A stretch of 64,000 nt of DNA from Leuctra nigra (taxonomy: Eukaryota > Arthropoda > Insecta > Plecoptera > Leuctridae), in contig OW203763.1 in NCBI GenBank assembly GCA_934045905.1, positions 35,725,017 through 35,789,016 on the forward strand. Direction: 5' to 3'. The notes under the pieces were generated by a model. It worked only from the letters and a program-made list of their open reading frames with translations. It was not told the origin of the DNA and made no database searches. Both the position numbers and the translations under genes were made by a program. Of the stretch, positions 13,201 through 25,807 are shown one piece after another; the first letter of the stretch is position 1, and each line of letters opens with the position of its first letter.

Positions 13201-16200
13201 CTTTATACCGTGCTGCACTCTCCACCAGACCAGTCAACACACTACACTACTCGTTACTCATGGCATTGGGTAATGTAGTAGGGACTTTATACCGTGCTGC
13301 ACTCTCCACCAGACCAGTCAGCACACTACACTACTCGTTACTCATGGCATTGGGTAATGTAGTAGGGACTTTATACCGTGCTGCACTCTCCACCAGACCA
13401 GTCAGCACACTACACTACTCGTTACTCATGGCATTGGGTAATGTAGTAGGGACTTTATACCGTGCTGCACTCTCCACCAGAACAGTCAACACACTACACT
13501 ACTCGTTACTCATGGCATTGGGTAATGTAGTAGGGACTTTATACCGTGCTGCACTCTCCACCAGACCAGTCAGCACACTACACTACTCGTTACTCATGGC
13601 ATTGGGTAATGTAGTAGGGACTTTATACCGTGCTGCACTCTCCACCAGACCAGTCAGCACACTACACTACTCGTTACTCATGGCATTGGGTAATGTAGTA
13701 GGGACTTTATACCGTGCTGCACTCTCCACCAGACCAGTCAACACACTACACTACTCGTTACTCATGGCATTGGGTAATGTAGTAGGGACTTTATACCGTG
13801 CTGCACTCTCCACCAGACCAGTCAACACACTACACTACTCGTTACTCATGGCATTGGGTAATGTAGTAGGGACTTTATACCGTGCTGCACTCTCCACCAG
13901 ACCAGTCAACACACTACACTACTCGTTACTCATGGCATTGGGTAATGTAGTAGGGACTCTAGACCGTGCTGCACTCTCCACCAGACCAGTCAACACACTA
14001 CACTACTCGTTACTCATGGCATTGGGTAATGTAGTAGGGACTTTATACCGTGCTTCACTCTCCACCAGACCAGTCAACACACTACACTACTCGTTACTCA
14101 TGGCATTGGGTAATGTAGTAGGGACTTTATACCGTGCTGCACTCTCCACCAGACCAGTCAACACACTACACTACTCGTTACTCATGGCATTGGGTCATGT
14201 AGTAGGGACTTTATACCGTGCTGCACTCTCCACCAGACCAGTCAACACACTACACTACTCGTTACTCATGGCATTGGGTCATGTAGTAGGGACTTTATAC
14301 CGTGCTGCACTCTCCACCAGACCAGTCAACACACTACACTACTCGTTACTCATGGCATTGGGTAATGTAGTAGGGACTTTATACCGTGCTGCACTCTCCA
14401 CCAGACAACATACTACACTACTCGTTACTCATGGCATTGGGTAATGTAGTAGGGACTTTATACCGTGCTGCACTCTCCACCAGACCAGTCAGCACACTAC
14501 ACTACTCGTTACTCATGGCATTGGGTAATGTAGTAGGGACTTTATACCGTGCTGCACTCTCCACCAGACCAGTCAACACACTACACTACTCGTTACTCAT
14601 GGCATTGGGTAATGTAGTAGGGACTTTATACCGTGCTGCGCTCTCCACCAGACCAGTCAGCACACTACACTACTCGTTACTCATGGCATTGGGTAGTGTA
14701 GTAGGGACTTTATACCGTGCTGCACTCTCCACCAGACCAGTCAACACACTACACTACTCGTTACTCATGGCATTGGGTAATGTAGTAGGGACTTTATACC
14801 GTGCTGCACTCTCCACCAGACCAGTCAGCACACTACACTACTCGTTACTCATGGCATTGGGTAATGTAGTAGGGACTTTATACCGTGCTGCGCTCTCCAC
14901 CAGACCAGTCAACACACTACACTACTCGTTACTCATGGCATTGGGTAATGTAGTAGGGACTTTATACCGTGCTGCACTCTCCACCAGACCAGTCAACACA
15001 CTACACTACTCGTTACTCATGGCATTGGGTAATGTAGTAGGGACTTTATACCGTGCTGCACTCTCCACCAGACCAGTCAACACACTACACTACTCGTTAC
15101 TCATGGCATTGGGTAATGTAGTAGGGACTTTATACCGTGCTGCACTCTCCACCAGACCAGACAACACACTACACTACTCGTTACTCATGGCATTGGGTAA
15201 TGTAGTAGGGACTTTATACCGTGCTGCACTCTCCACCAGACCAGTCAGCACACTACACTACTCGTTACTCATGGCATTGGGTTATGTAGTAGGGACTTTA
15301 TACCGTGCTGCACTCTCCACCAGACCAGTCAACACACTACACTACTCGTTACTCATGGCATTGGGTTATGTAGTAGGGACTTTATACCGTGCTGCGCTCT
15401 CCACCAGACCAGTCAGCACACTACACTACTCTTTACTCATGGCATTGGGTAATGTAGTAGGGACTTTATACCGTGCTGCACTCTCCACCAGACCAGTCAG
15501 CACACTACACTACTCGTTACTCATGGCATTGGGTAATGTAGTAGGGACTTTATACCGTGCTGCGCTCTCCACCAGACCAGTCAACACACTACACTACTCG
15601 TTACTCATGGCATTGGGTAATGTAGTAGGGACTTTATACCGTGCTGCACTCTCCACCAGACCAGTCAACACACTACACTACTCGTTACTCATGGCATTGG
15701 GTAATGTAGTAGGGACTTTATACCGTGCTGCACTCTCCACCAGACCAGTCAACACACTACACTACTCGTTACTCATGGCATTGGGTAATGTAGTAGGGAC
15801 TTTATACCGTGCTGCACTCTCCACCAGACAACACACTACACTACTCGTTACTCATGGCATTGGGTAGTGTAGTAGGGACTTTATACCGTGCTGCACTCTC
15901 CACCAGACCAGTCAACACACTACACTACTCGTTACTCATGGCATTGGGTAGTGTAGTAGGGACTTTATACCGTGCTGCACTCTCCACCAGACCAGTCAGC
16001 ACACTACACTACTCGTTACTCATGGCATTGGGTAATGTAGTAGGGACTTTATACCGTGCTGCACTCTCCACCAGACCAGTCAGCACACTACACTACTCGT
16101 TACTCATGGCATTGGGTAATGTAGTAGGGACTTTATACCGTGCTGCACTCTCCACCAGACCAGTCAACACACTACACTACTCGTTACTCATGGCATTGGG

Positions 16201-19200
16201 TAATGTAGTAGGGACTTTATACCGTGCTGCACTCTCCACCAGACCAGTCAGCACACTACACTACTCGTTACTCATGGCATTGGGTAATGTAGTAGGGACT
16301 TTATACCGTGCTGCACTCTCCACCAGACCAGTCAACACACTACACTACTCGTTACTCATGGCATTGGGTAATGTAGTAGGGACTTTATACCGTGCTGCAC
16401 TCTCCACCAGACCAGTCAACACACTACACTACTCGTTACTCATGGCATTGGGTAATGTAGTAGGGACTTTATACCGTGCTGCACTCTCCACCAGACCAGT
16501 CAACACACTACACTACTCGTTACTCATGGCATTGGGTAATGTAGTAGGGACTTTATACCGTGCTGCACTCTCCACCAGACCAGTCAGCACACTACACTAC
16601 TCGTTACTCATGGCATTGGGTAATGTAGTAGGGACTTTATACCGTGCTGCACTCTCCACCAGACCAGTCAACACACTACACTACTCGTTACTCATGGCAT
16701 TGGGTAATGTAGTAGGGACTTTATACCGTGCTGAACTCTCCACCAGACCAGTCAGCACACTACACTACTCGTTACTCATGGCATTGGGTAATGTAGTAGG
16801 GACTTTATACCGTGCTGCACTCTCCACCAGACCAGTCAACACACTACACTACTCGTTACTCATGGCATTGGGTAATGTAGTAGGGACTTTATACCGTGCT
16901 GCACTCTCCACCAGACCAGTCAGCACACTACACTACTCGTTACTCATGGCATTGGGTAATGTAGTAGGGACTTTATACCGTGCTGCACTCTCCACCAGAC
17001 CAGTCAACACACTACACTACTCGTTACTCATGGCATTGGGTAATGTAGTAGGGACTTTATACCGTGCTGCACTCTCCACCAGACCAGTCAACACACTACA
17101 CTGCTCGTTACTCATGGCATTGGGTAATGTAGTAGGGACTTTATACCGTGCTGCACTCTCCACCAGACCAGTCAACACACTACACTACTCGTTACTCATG
17201 GCATTGGGTAATGTAGTAGGGACTTTATACCGTGCTGCACTCTCCACCAGACCAGTCAGCACACTACACTACTCGTTACTCATGGCATTGGGTAATGTAG
17301 TAGGGACTTTATACCGTGCTGCACTCTCCACCAGACCAGTCAACACACTACACTACTCGTTACTCATGGCATTGGGTAATGTAGTAGGGACTTTATACCG
17401 TGCTGCACTCTCCACCAGACCAGTCAACACACTACACTACTCGTTACTCATGGCATTGGGTAATGTAGTAGGGACTTTATACCGTGCTGCACTCTCCACC
17501 AGACCAGTCAACACACTACACTACTCGTTACTCATGGCATTGGGTAATGTAGTAGGGACTTTATACCGTGCTGCACTCTCCACCAGACCAGTCAGCACAC
17601 TACACTACTCGTTACTCATGGCATTGGGTCATGTAGTAGGGACTTTATACCGTGCTGCACTCTCCACCAGACCAGTCAACACACTACACTACTCGTTACT
17701 CATGGCATTGGGTAATGTAGTAGGGACTTTATACCGTGCTGCACTCTCCACCAGACCAGTCAGCACACTACACTACTCGTTACTCATGGCATTGGGTAAT
17801 GTAGTAGGGACTTTATACCGTGCTGCACTCTATCAGCCAGACCAGTCAACACACTACACTACTCGTTACTCATGGCATTGGGTAGTGTAGTAGGGACTTT
17901 ATACCGTGCTGCACTCTCCACCAGACCAGTCAACACACTACACTACTCGTTACTCATGGCATTGGGTAATGTAGTAGGGACTTTATACCGTGCTGCACTC
18001 TCCACCAGACCAGTCAACACACTACACTACTCGTTACTCATGGCATTGGGTAATGTAGTAGGGACTTTATACCGTGCTGCACTCTATCAGCCAGACCACT
18101 CAACACACTACACTACTCGTTACTCATGGCATTGGGTAATGTAGTAGGGACTTTATACCGTGCTGCACTCTCCACCAGACCAGTCAACACACTACACTAC
18201 TCGTTACTCTTGGCATTGGGTAATGTAGTAGGGACTTTATACCGTGCTGCACTCTCCACCAGACCAGTCAACACACTACACTACTCGTTACTCATGGCAT
18301 TGGGTAGTGTAGTAGGGACTTTATACCGTGCTGCACTCTCCACCAGACCAGTCAACACACTACACTACTCGTTACTCTTGGCATTGGGTAATGTAGTAGG
18401 GACTTTATACCGTGCTGCACTCTCCACCAGACCAGTCAACACACTACACTACTCGTTACTCATGGCATTGGGTAATGCAGTAGGGACTTTATACCGTGCT
18501 GCACTCTCCACCAGACCAGTCAACACACTACACTACTCGTTACTCATGGCATTGGGTAATGTAGTAGGGACTTTATACCGTGCTGCACTCTCCACCAGAC
18601 CAGTCAGCACACTACACTACTCGTTACTCATGGCATTGGGTAATGTAGTAGGGACTTTATACCGTGCTGCACTCTCCACCAGACCAGTCAGCACACTACA
18701 CTACTCGTTACTCATGGCATTGGGTAATGTAGTAGGGACTTTATACCGTGCTGCACTCTCCACCAGACCAGTCAACACACTACACTACTCGTTACTCATG
18801 GCATTGGGTAGTGTAGTAGGGACTTTATACCGTGCTGCACTCTCCACCAGACCAGTCAACACACTACACTACTCGTTACTCATGGCATTGGGTAATGTAG
18901 TAGGGACTTTATACCGTGCTGCACTCTCCACCAGACCAGTCAGCACACTACACTACTCGTTACTCATGGCATTGGGTAATGTAGTAGGGACTTTATACCG
19001 TGCTGCACTCTCCACCAGACCAGTCAACACACTACACTACTCGTTACTCATGGCATTGGGTAGTGTAGTAGGGACTTTATACCGTGCTGCACTCTCCACC
19101 AGACCAGTCAACACACTACACTACTCGTTACTCATGGCATTGGGTAATGGAGTAGGGACTTTATACCGTGCTGCACTCTCCACCAGACCAGTCAGCACAC

Positions 19201-21682
19201 TACACTACTCGTTACTCATGGCATTGGGTCATGTAGTAGGGACTTTATACCGTGCTGCACTCTCCACCAGACCAGTCAGCACACTACACTACTCGTTACT
19301 CATGGCATTGGGTAATGTAGTAGGGACTTTATACCGTGCTGCACTCTCCACCAGACCAGTCAACACACTACACTACTCGTTACTCATGGCATTGGGTAGT
19401 GTAGTAGGGACTTTATACCGTGCTGCACTCTCCACCAGACCAGTCAACACACTACACTACTCGTTACTCATGGCATTGGGTAATGTAGTAGGGACTTTAT
19501 ACCGTGCTGCACTCTCCACCAGACCAGTCAACACACTACACTACTCGTTACTCATGGCATTGGGTAATGTAGTAGGGACTTTATACCGTGCTGCACTCTC
19601 CACCAGACCAGTCAACACACTACACTACTCGTTACTCATGGCATTAGGTAATGTAGTAGGGACTTTATACCGTGCTGCACTCTCCACCAGACCAGTCAGC
19701 ACACTACACTACTCGTTACTCATGGCATTGGGTAATGTAGTAGGGACTTTATACCGTGCTGCACTCTCCACCAGACCAGTCAACACACTACACTACTCGT
19801 TACTCATGGCATTGGGTAGTGTAGTAGGGACTTTATACCGTGCTGCACTCTCCACCAGACCAGTCAACACACTACACTCCTCGTTACTCATGGCATTGGG
19901 TAATGTAGTAGGGACTTTATACCGTGCTGCACTCTCCACCAGACCAGTCAGCACACTACACTACTCGTTACTCATGGCATTGGGTAATGTAGTAGGGACT
20001 TTATACCGTGCTGCACTCTCCACCAGACCAGTCAGCACACTACACTACTCGTTACTCATGGCATTGGGTAATGTAGTAGGGACTTTATACCGTGCTGCAC
20101 TCTCCACCAGACCAGTCAACACACTACACTACTCGTTACTCATGGCATTGGGTAATGTAGTAGGGACTTTATACCGTGCTGCACTCTCCACCAGACCAGT
20201 CAGCACACTACACTACTCGTTACTCATGGCATTGGGTAATGTAGTAGGGACTTTATACCGTGCTGCACTCTCCACCAGACCAGTCAGCACACTACACTAC
20301 TCGTTACTCATGGCATTGGGTAATGTAGTAGGGACTTTATACCGTGCTGCACTCTCCACCAGACCAGTCAACACACTACACTACTCGTTACTCATGGCAT
20401 TGGGTAATGTAGTAGGGACTTTATACCGTGCTGCACTCTCCACCAGACCAGTCAGCACACTACACTACTCGTTACTCATGGCATTGGGTTATGTAGTAGG
20501 GACTTTATACCGTGCTGCACTCTCCACCAGACCAGTCAACACACTACACTTCTCGTTACTCATGGCATTGGGTAATGTAGTAGGGACTTTATACCGTGCT
20601 GCACTCTCCACCAGACCAGTCAACACACTACACTACTCGTTACTCATGGCATTGGGTAATGTAGTAGGGACTTTATACCGTGCTGCACTCTCCACCAGAC
20701 CAGTCAACACACTACACTACTCGTTACTCATGGCATTGGGTAATGTAGTAGGGACTTTATACCGTGCTGCACTCTCCACCAGACCAGTCAGCACACTACA
20801 CTACTCGTTACTCATGGCATTGGGTAATGTAGTAGGGACTTTATACCGTGCTGCACTCTCCACCAGACCAGTCAACACACTACACTACTCGTTACTCATG
20901 GCATTGGGTAATGTAGTAGGGACTTTATACCGTGCTGCACTCTCCACCAGACCAGTCAGCACACTACACTACTCGTTACTCATGGCATTGGGTAATGTAG
21001 TAGGAACTTTATACCGTGCTGCACTCTCCACCAGACCAGTCAGCACACTACACTACTCGTTACTCATGGCATTGGGTAATGTAGTAGGGACTTTATACCG
21101 TGCTGCACTCTCCACCAGACCAGTCAACACACTACACTACTCGTTACTCATGGCATTGGGTAATGTAGTAGGGACTTTATACCGTGCTGCACTCTCCACC
21201 AGACCAGTCAACACACTACACTACTCGTTACTCATGGCATTGGGTCATGTAGTAGGGACTTTATACCGTGCTGCACTCTCCACCAGACCAGTCAGCACAC
21301 TACACTACTCGTTACTCATGGCATTGGGTAATGTAGTAGGGACTTTATACCGTGCTGCACTCTCCACCAGACCAGTCAACACACTACACTACTCGTTACT
21401 CATGGCATTGGGTAATGTAGTAGGGACTTTATACCGTGCTGCACTCTCCACCAGACCAGTCAGCACACTACACTACTCGTTACTCATGGCATTGGGTAAT
21501 GTAGTAGGGACTTTATACCGTGCTGCACTCTCCACCAGACCAGTCAGCACACTACACTACTCGTTACTCATGGCATTGGGTAATGTAGTAGGGACTTTAT
21601 ACCGTGCTGCACTCTCCACCAGACCAGTCAGCACACTACACTACTCGTTACTCATGGCATTGGGTCATGTAGTAGGGACTTT
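10240..21682 (+). repeat. 84-bp satellite array, about 136 copies
   Basis: Head-to-tail array of an 84-bp monomer (starting CTTTATACCGTGCTGCACTC, ending at the GTAGTAGGGA junction), very homogeneous over 11.4 kb. The main variable sites are AAC/AGC, GCA/GCG and AAT/AGT/CAT/TAT. The period is a multiple of 3 and one frame has no stop, so ORFs of 1,333, 493, 693 and 1,196 codons appear, each repeating a 28-residue unit. ORF changes coincide with 5-base deletion variants (GACAACACAC near 10461, 14403 and 15828) or 2-base insertion variants (TATCAGCC near 10285, 17830 and 18085). Most variable sites change the residue, which argues against a selected protein. An AATAAA lies just past the edge at 21702. 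Confidence 0.95.
11282..13560 (+). repeat. Higher-order duplication in 84-bp array, 1,512-bp period
   Basis: The rare GCTGAACTC variant (11282 and 12794), the GCG variant (11451 and 12963) and the GGTAGT variant (11508 and 13020) recur exactly 1,512 bases apart, which is 18 monomers. The AAC/AGC order of about ten following monomers is the same in both blocks. This is a recent block duplication inside the array. Confidence 0.75.
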
Positions 21683-23027
21683 GAAATGTTTATTTCTGGA
21701 CAATAAATTTGGATAAAGATTTATTTATTTATTTATATGCTCTCTTGTATGTTTCAAAATCTTTGTATTTTATTTTAAACTCAATATTTTCCCCTCTATT
21801 CAGTGGACTTCATAAAGTGGATATTCCACTTTACAATTGAAGTTGGGCAACTCAAATCTTCCAAATTCAACTTGTCCCTATCAAATCTGTTTTAGCGTCT
21901 CACTTTCATGGTTTAAGGTTAGGTCCGTTACATGTTTTTTTCATAACAATCGTCCTAAACAGCATTAAGCATTCAATTGTTCTGTTAATATTTTGATCTT
22001 TATACAAATTGTGATGAAATATTACGAAGCTTTGTCCTTTGTTTCGATATTTGCTTCAATTCTAGTGTCTATACATCTCAAATTGTCCAGTTTCAGTTCT
22101 GGAAATAGAACCGATTCTAAACTAAGAAGAATTGCCAAGATTTTGATTTTTCTTGTCTACCACACTAGCCAAATTGGCCCAATTCTAATCGGCAGATTTG
22201 AATTGCCCAACTTAAATTGTATAGAGGAATTCCCACTAAGGAGAACGATGTTCTTTGACAGATGTGAAAATGAATAACAATTGAAAATACTTTCCAATAT
22301 AGGTTTACACAAAGTCAAAGAAATTAACAAAGAATAAACAGTAAAATAAAATCAACTAAAGACACCTACTGGAAACTACTCACAGTTTAAATTCCAATAA
22401 AATAACTTATTCTAAGACTAAATAAGGAAACTTAATATAACAATTAATGCTTCTTCTTCACCATTTCCCAAGTTCTTTTTATAAGTTTGCTGGCAAATTC
22501 GTATTTAAATGTTATAGGTGTCCAAATAAGATAATGAGGAGAGACTCATGAAAAGATAAGAAGTAGATGAGTAGATAAGGAGTAGATCCATACTAATTCA
22601 AGGCATTTATTGATTAGTATTGTCACAATACAAGAGTTAAATTGATTTTCAGTGAAATCTATCGTAGTGACATGAACTTACGGGAATTTCGTCTTTATAG
22701 TATCTTAGTCGTGTATTTAGTTACTTGTACACAAAACAAATAGACGATGATCCGTCTTAAAGAAAACTCAATACTTCTGATGTGCTACATCACTAATTAA
22801 TTGTTTTGTGTTAATAACCTAAATACTAGATAAGACGAAATTTCCAAGCATTAGTAGTTGGGGTTGGAATACACGAGAGAATAAAAATCGAAGTACAGAA
22901 TCAATGAAACTTACGAGAAACTTTAACTAACTTCAGAGTCTACATTTTACTCCGTATTGAAACTTTATTCTTCGGGTATGTCATCATTTAAGCAATCCAT
23001 TACTAAACATCTTTACACATCTGGGAA
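21683..23027. other. No gene seen
   Basis: AT-rich unique-looking sequence between the satellite edge and the gap region. It has short ORFs only and no clear exon. Confidence 0.4.
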
Positions 23028-23104
23028 TTACAATACGTCTCCAAGTGCTCCATCCAAATCAAACCTGAACATCTGCACCCTCACTGTGTTCTCTGCTACT
23101 TCAT
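23028..23104 (-). other. Possible 3' end of a coding region, cut by the gap
   Basis: On the minus strand an open frame enters from the assembly gap and stops after about 24 codons with a protein-like end (VRVQMFRFDLDGALGDVL, then stop). The frame is too short to identify and its upstream part is lost in Ns. It may be an exon, a transposon fragment or chance. Confidence 0.2.
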
Positions 23105-23304
23105 NNNNNNNNNNNNNNNNNNNNNNNNNNNNNNNNNNNNNNNNNNNNNNNNNNNNNNNNNNNNNNNNNNNNNNNNNNNNNNNNNNNNNNNNNNNNNNNN
23201 NNNNNNNNNNNNNNNNNNNNNNNNNNNNNNNNNNNNNNNNNNNNNNNNNNNNNNNNNNNNNNNNNNNNNNNNNNNNNNNNNNNNNNNNNNNNNNNNNNNN
23301 NNNN
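23105..23304. other. Assembly gap, 200 Ns
   Basis: Exactly 200 N characters, so probably a nominal-length gap. The 5S-like sequence abuts its right side, which suggests that a repeat broke the assembly here. Confidence 0.95.
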
Positions 23305-23410
23305 CCCCTCCCGAGAAAAATGTCTGGATTCAACACTGCTGACCCCGCTCGATGTTGCTTAACCTCGGTGATCTGACGAGAACCGAGGTATCCATTACAC
23401 CAGCCGTTGG
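23305..23410 (-). pseudogene. 5S rRNA-like sequence (pseudogene or 5S-derived SINE head)
   Basis: The minus strand reads CCAACGG at the start, then CGGTTCTCGTCAGATCACCG, AGGTTAAGCAACATCGAGCG and GGGTCAG, matching the conserved 5' two-thirds of eukaryotic 5S rRNA including the box A region. Beyond that the match decays: the expected GGATGGGTGACC box C region is replaced by GAATCCAGACATTTTTC. It is either a degenerate 5S copy or the head of a 5S-derived (SINE3-type) element whose body lies in the gap. Confidence 0.75.
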
Positions 23411-23734
23411 ATTATAGACATATAGTAGACATATAGTATACCTATAATGCCCTAAAAAAACGATGCGCCAAGTATTTTTTGATTTTCAAATAAAGTTTTG
23501 ACTTGGCCCATTTTTTGATATCACTACTTTTCAGTGCAGAATTTTTAGATTTCATATTTTTTTTAGTTGAAGAGACTTGGCTGTTATTTTAACACGAAGT
23601 GTTTTTTATGGGGATATCACTCCTTTTTTTAGTTTATTCTTACAACTTGTGACAATCAAATGAACAATTACTAAATCCTTTAACAAAAATCACCCTTTAC
23701 AATTTGGTTATTTTCATCAGGAATAGCAAAGGTT

Positions 23735-24700
23735 TCATTCCAATCGGTCAACCAAGTTCCGAGATATGGCAACATATCCGTTGTCAATTGGCTGCTGAAC
23801 TTTCTGCGCTGCTACATAGAATTTATAACTATAAATGATGTGTATCATTTTTAGCTTTCTGAATATGTATTTATTGTATAGGAGGGGATTATAATAATTT
23901 ATAAATTTGAATGACGTCATTTCCGGTCTCATAAATAGGAACATTCTAGTTTGACTGTTCCTATTCCATAGATCGTTTCGCGCTAGTTTCATACCGATCT
24001 GTTAACCAGTTTTCGAGATATGGCGTTTCTTCCGGATTCAAAATGGCTGCTGAAATAACTGACTCATTGAATTATAATTTAAACATTATTACATTTTATT
24101 ATAAGCTGTCTGAAATAGTATATTTATTGCATCAAAATCTAAATTTGTGAGATTTTTTAAAAGTGTGACGTCATTTCCGGTTTTGGTATGGGAAACTGCA
24201 AATATTATTGATGATAATACATAAAGTTGACCGTCTTAATTGTTTAGCGCTGGTTTCTTTCAAATCTATTTAACCGTTATTGAGATATGATGTCACTTCC
24301 GGTTTCAAAATGGCGGCTTCTGGTTGGTTTATAACAAGTCAAATGAGATATCAAAAGTACATACGTTACATAAATATCAAAATAATCGGATCAAATTTGT
24401 TGCCGAAATGCCAATCGATGTATTTCAAATTTCATAACGTCATTTCCGGTTTCTTTAACATAATGTTTAGCCTTTTTCTACTGATAATCCATATAGATGA
24501 CCGTCTGAATCGATTGGCGCAAATTTCGTTCCGATCGGTCCAACCGTTGACGAGATATGACGTCACTTCCGGTTTCAAATGGCGGCACAAAAAAATCATA
24601 GGTGAGGAGGGCAAATCAGACGCCAAAAGTGCACACGTGGTAAAAATTTCAGATCAATCGGTTCAGCCGTTTAGGCTGTGGCCTGTTTACCGGATTCTAG
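23735..24700. repeat. Degenerate tandem repeat with TTCCGGTTTCAAAATGGC motif
   Basis: Roughly 270-bp units recur at least three times. Each carries a GCGCNNGTTTC block, then a CCGATCNGTNNAACCGTT-like block, GAGATATG, a TTCCGG(A/T)TTCAAA(A)TGGC block and, further on, TGACGTCATTTCCGGT. Divergence between units is high. The ORFs across it contain translated repeat only. Related phrases (ATCGGTCCAGCCGTT) recur near 38500. Confidence 0.7.
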
Positions 24701-24722
24701 CTCCAGCCTACGGAGATTACTG

Positions 24723-25345
24723 ATTATGAAAACCGCCCTTAAACACTGTTTTCACGACCCTCTAGCGCGCAAAGGGCGTAACTCACTGTTCCCAAATTTG
24801 GTATATGTTGTAGGGTGGGCCATAGCTCGAAATTAAGATATTTCGCAACAATGTGAGATTTACCAATTTTAAGATCCAGTAGGCCGAAAATGCTACTTTG
24901 ATGCTTACAGTAAAAGTGGGTTGCTCCAGCCTTTTTAAATGAGAGTGTGCGCGCGCCGTACGACTTGGCTGGCGTGGAGCAACCGCTCCACTAGATTCAA
25001 AACTGTTAGAAGAAAATATTGCAACTGATTCGTTCTTGATAGCCTAAGAAGTTGTTATTCAAAGAAAATATGTATCGTAGAACAGAATCAGTTAAACACT
25101 TAATCAGTTAATCAGATAATACACTTTTGAAAATCAGCATAATTTCCTCTTTCTGTAGTCGCAATGAAGTGAAAGTAAAACTGTGACTTTGAAGTGGCAT
25201 ATCTTATGAGTTAATGTTGACCACTTGTTCTTGCCATATTAGATGATTTGTGAACTATTTCTCTCGACGCGTGATATTCTGTTAGTGGACCTATCGAGTT
25301 CATAGCGATATAACCACAGCCTTCTTCAAAAACACCACGAATGTT
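24723..25345. other. No gene seen; sequence upstream of the retrotransposon ORF
   Basis: No ORF of note. Part of it could be the 5' untranslated region of the retrotransposon at 25808, whose 5' end I could not locate. Confidence 0.35.
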
Positions 25346-25349
25346 CTGT

Positions 25350-25480
25350 TAGAAGATCTGACAGATAGATTTAATCTGTCACATTTAATAGATTTAATAG
25401 ATAGATTTAATCTGTCACATTTAATAGATTTAATAGATAGATTTAATAGATTTAATAGATGTAGATTTAATGTGTGACAG
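25350..25480. repeat. Short AT-rich tandem repeat (ATAGATTTAAT units)
   Basis: GATAGATTTAATCTGTCACA and TTTAATAGATTTAATAG alternate several times, giving a minisatellite of about 130 bp upstream of the retrotransposon ORF. Confidence 0.75.
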
Positions 25481-25807
25481 TTAGAAGATTTGAGATATTT
25501 TCTTGTAAATCAGGCCGTACATTGCTATAAATTTGGTATAACTTTGTTCCTTAAAATCTACTCTACACTTGGAATGGAAAAAATCTTCCTTGGAAAGTCG
25601 CAGTAAGTTTATTTATCCCAAATTGGGTTGTGTTTGAGGGAGGAAATAAAATTTCAAAGAAAGAAGAATCGCAGACATTTCAACATTTTGTCTAAGCTTA
25701 CTGGAAACATGATATCACGTCTTCTCAAGGTGCGTCGATGTAAATAATTAGATCTCCAAGCAAGATAAAGAATATTTTAGAAGATTGAAGTATTAGAAGA
25801 TTGAAGT

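Noticed and set aside
2415..21682. CRISPR-like arrays
   Set aside because: The repeats are contiguous monomers without unique spacers, and the surroundings are eukaryotic.
10443..21716. ORFs of 1,333, 493, 693 and 1,196 codons as giant repeat proteins
   Set aside because: They are the 84-bp satellite read in its one stop-free frame. Frames change at satellite indels, and variation between monomers is mostly amino-acid changing.
22957..23376. 139-codon plus-strand ORF spanning the gap
   Set aside because: Most of it is translated Ns and its right end is the reverse of the 5S-like sequence.
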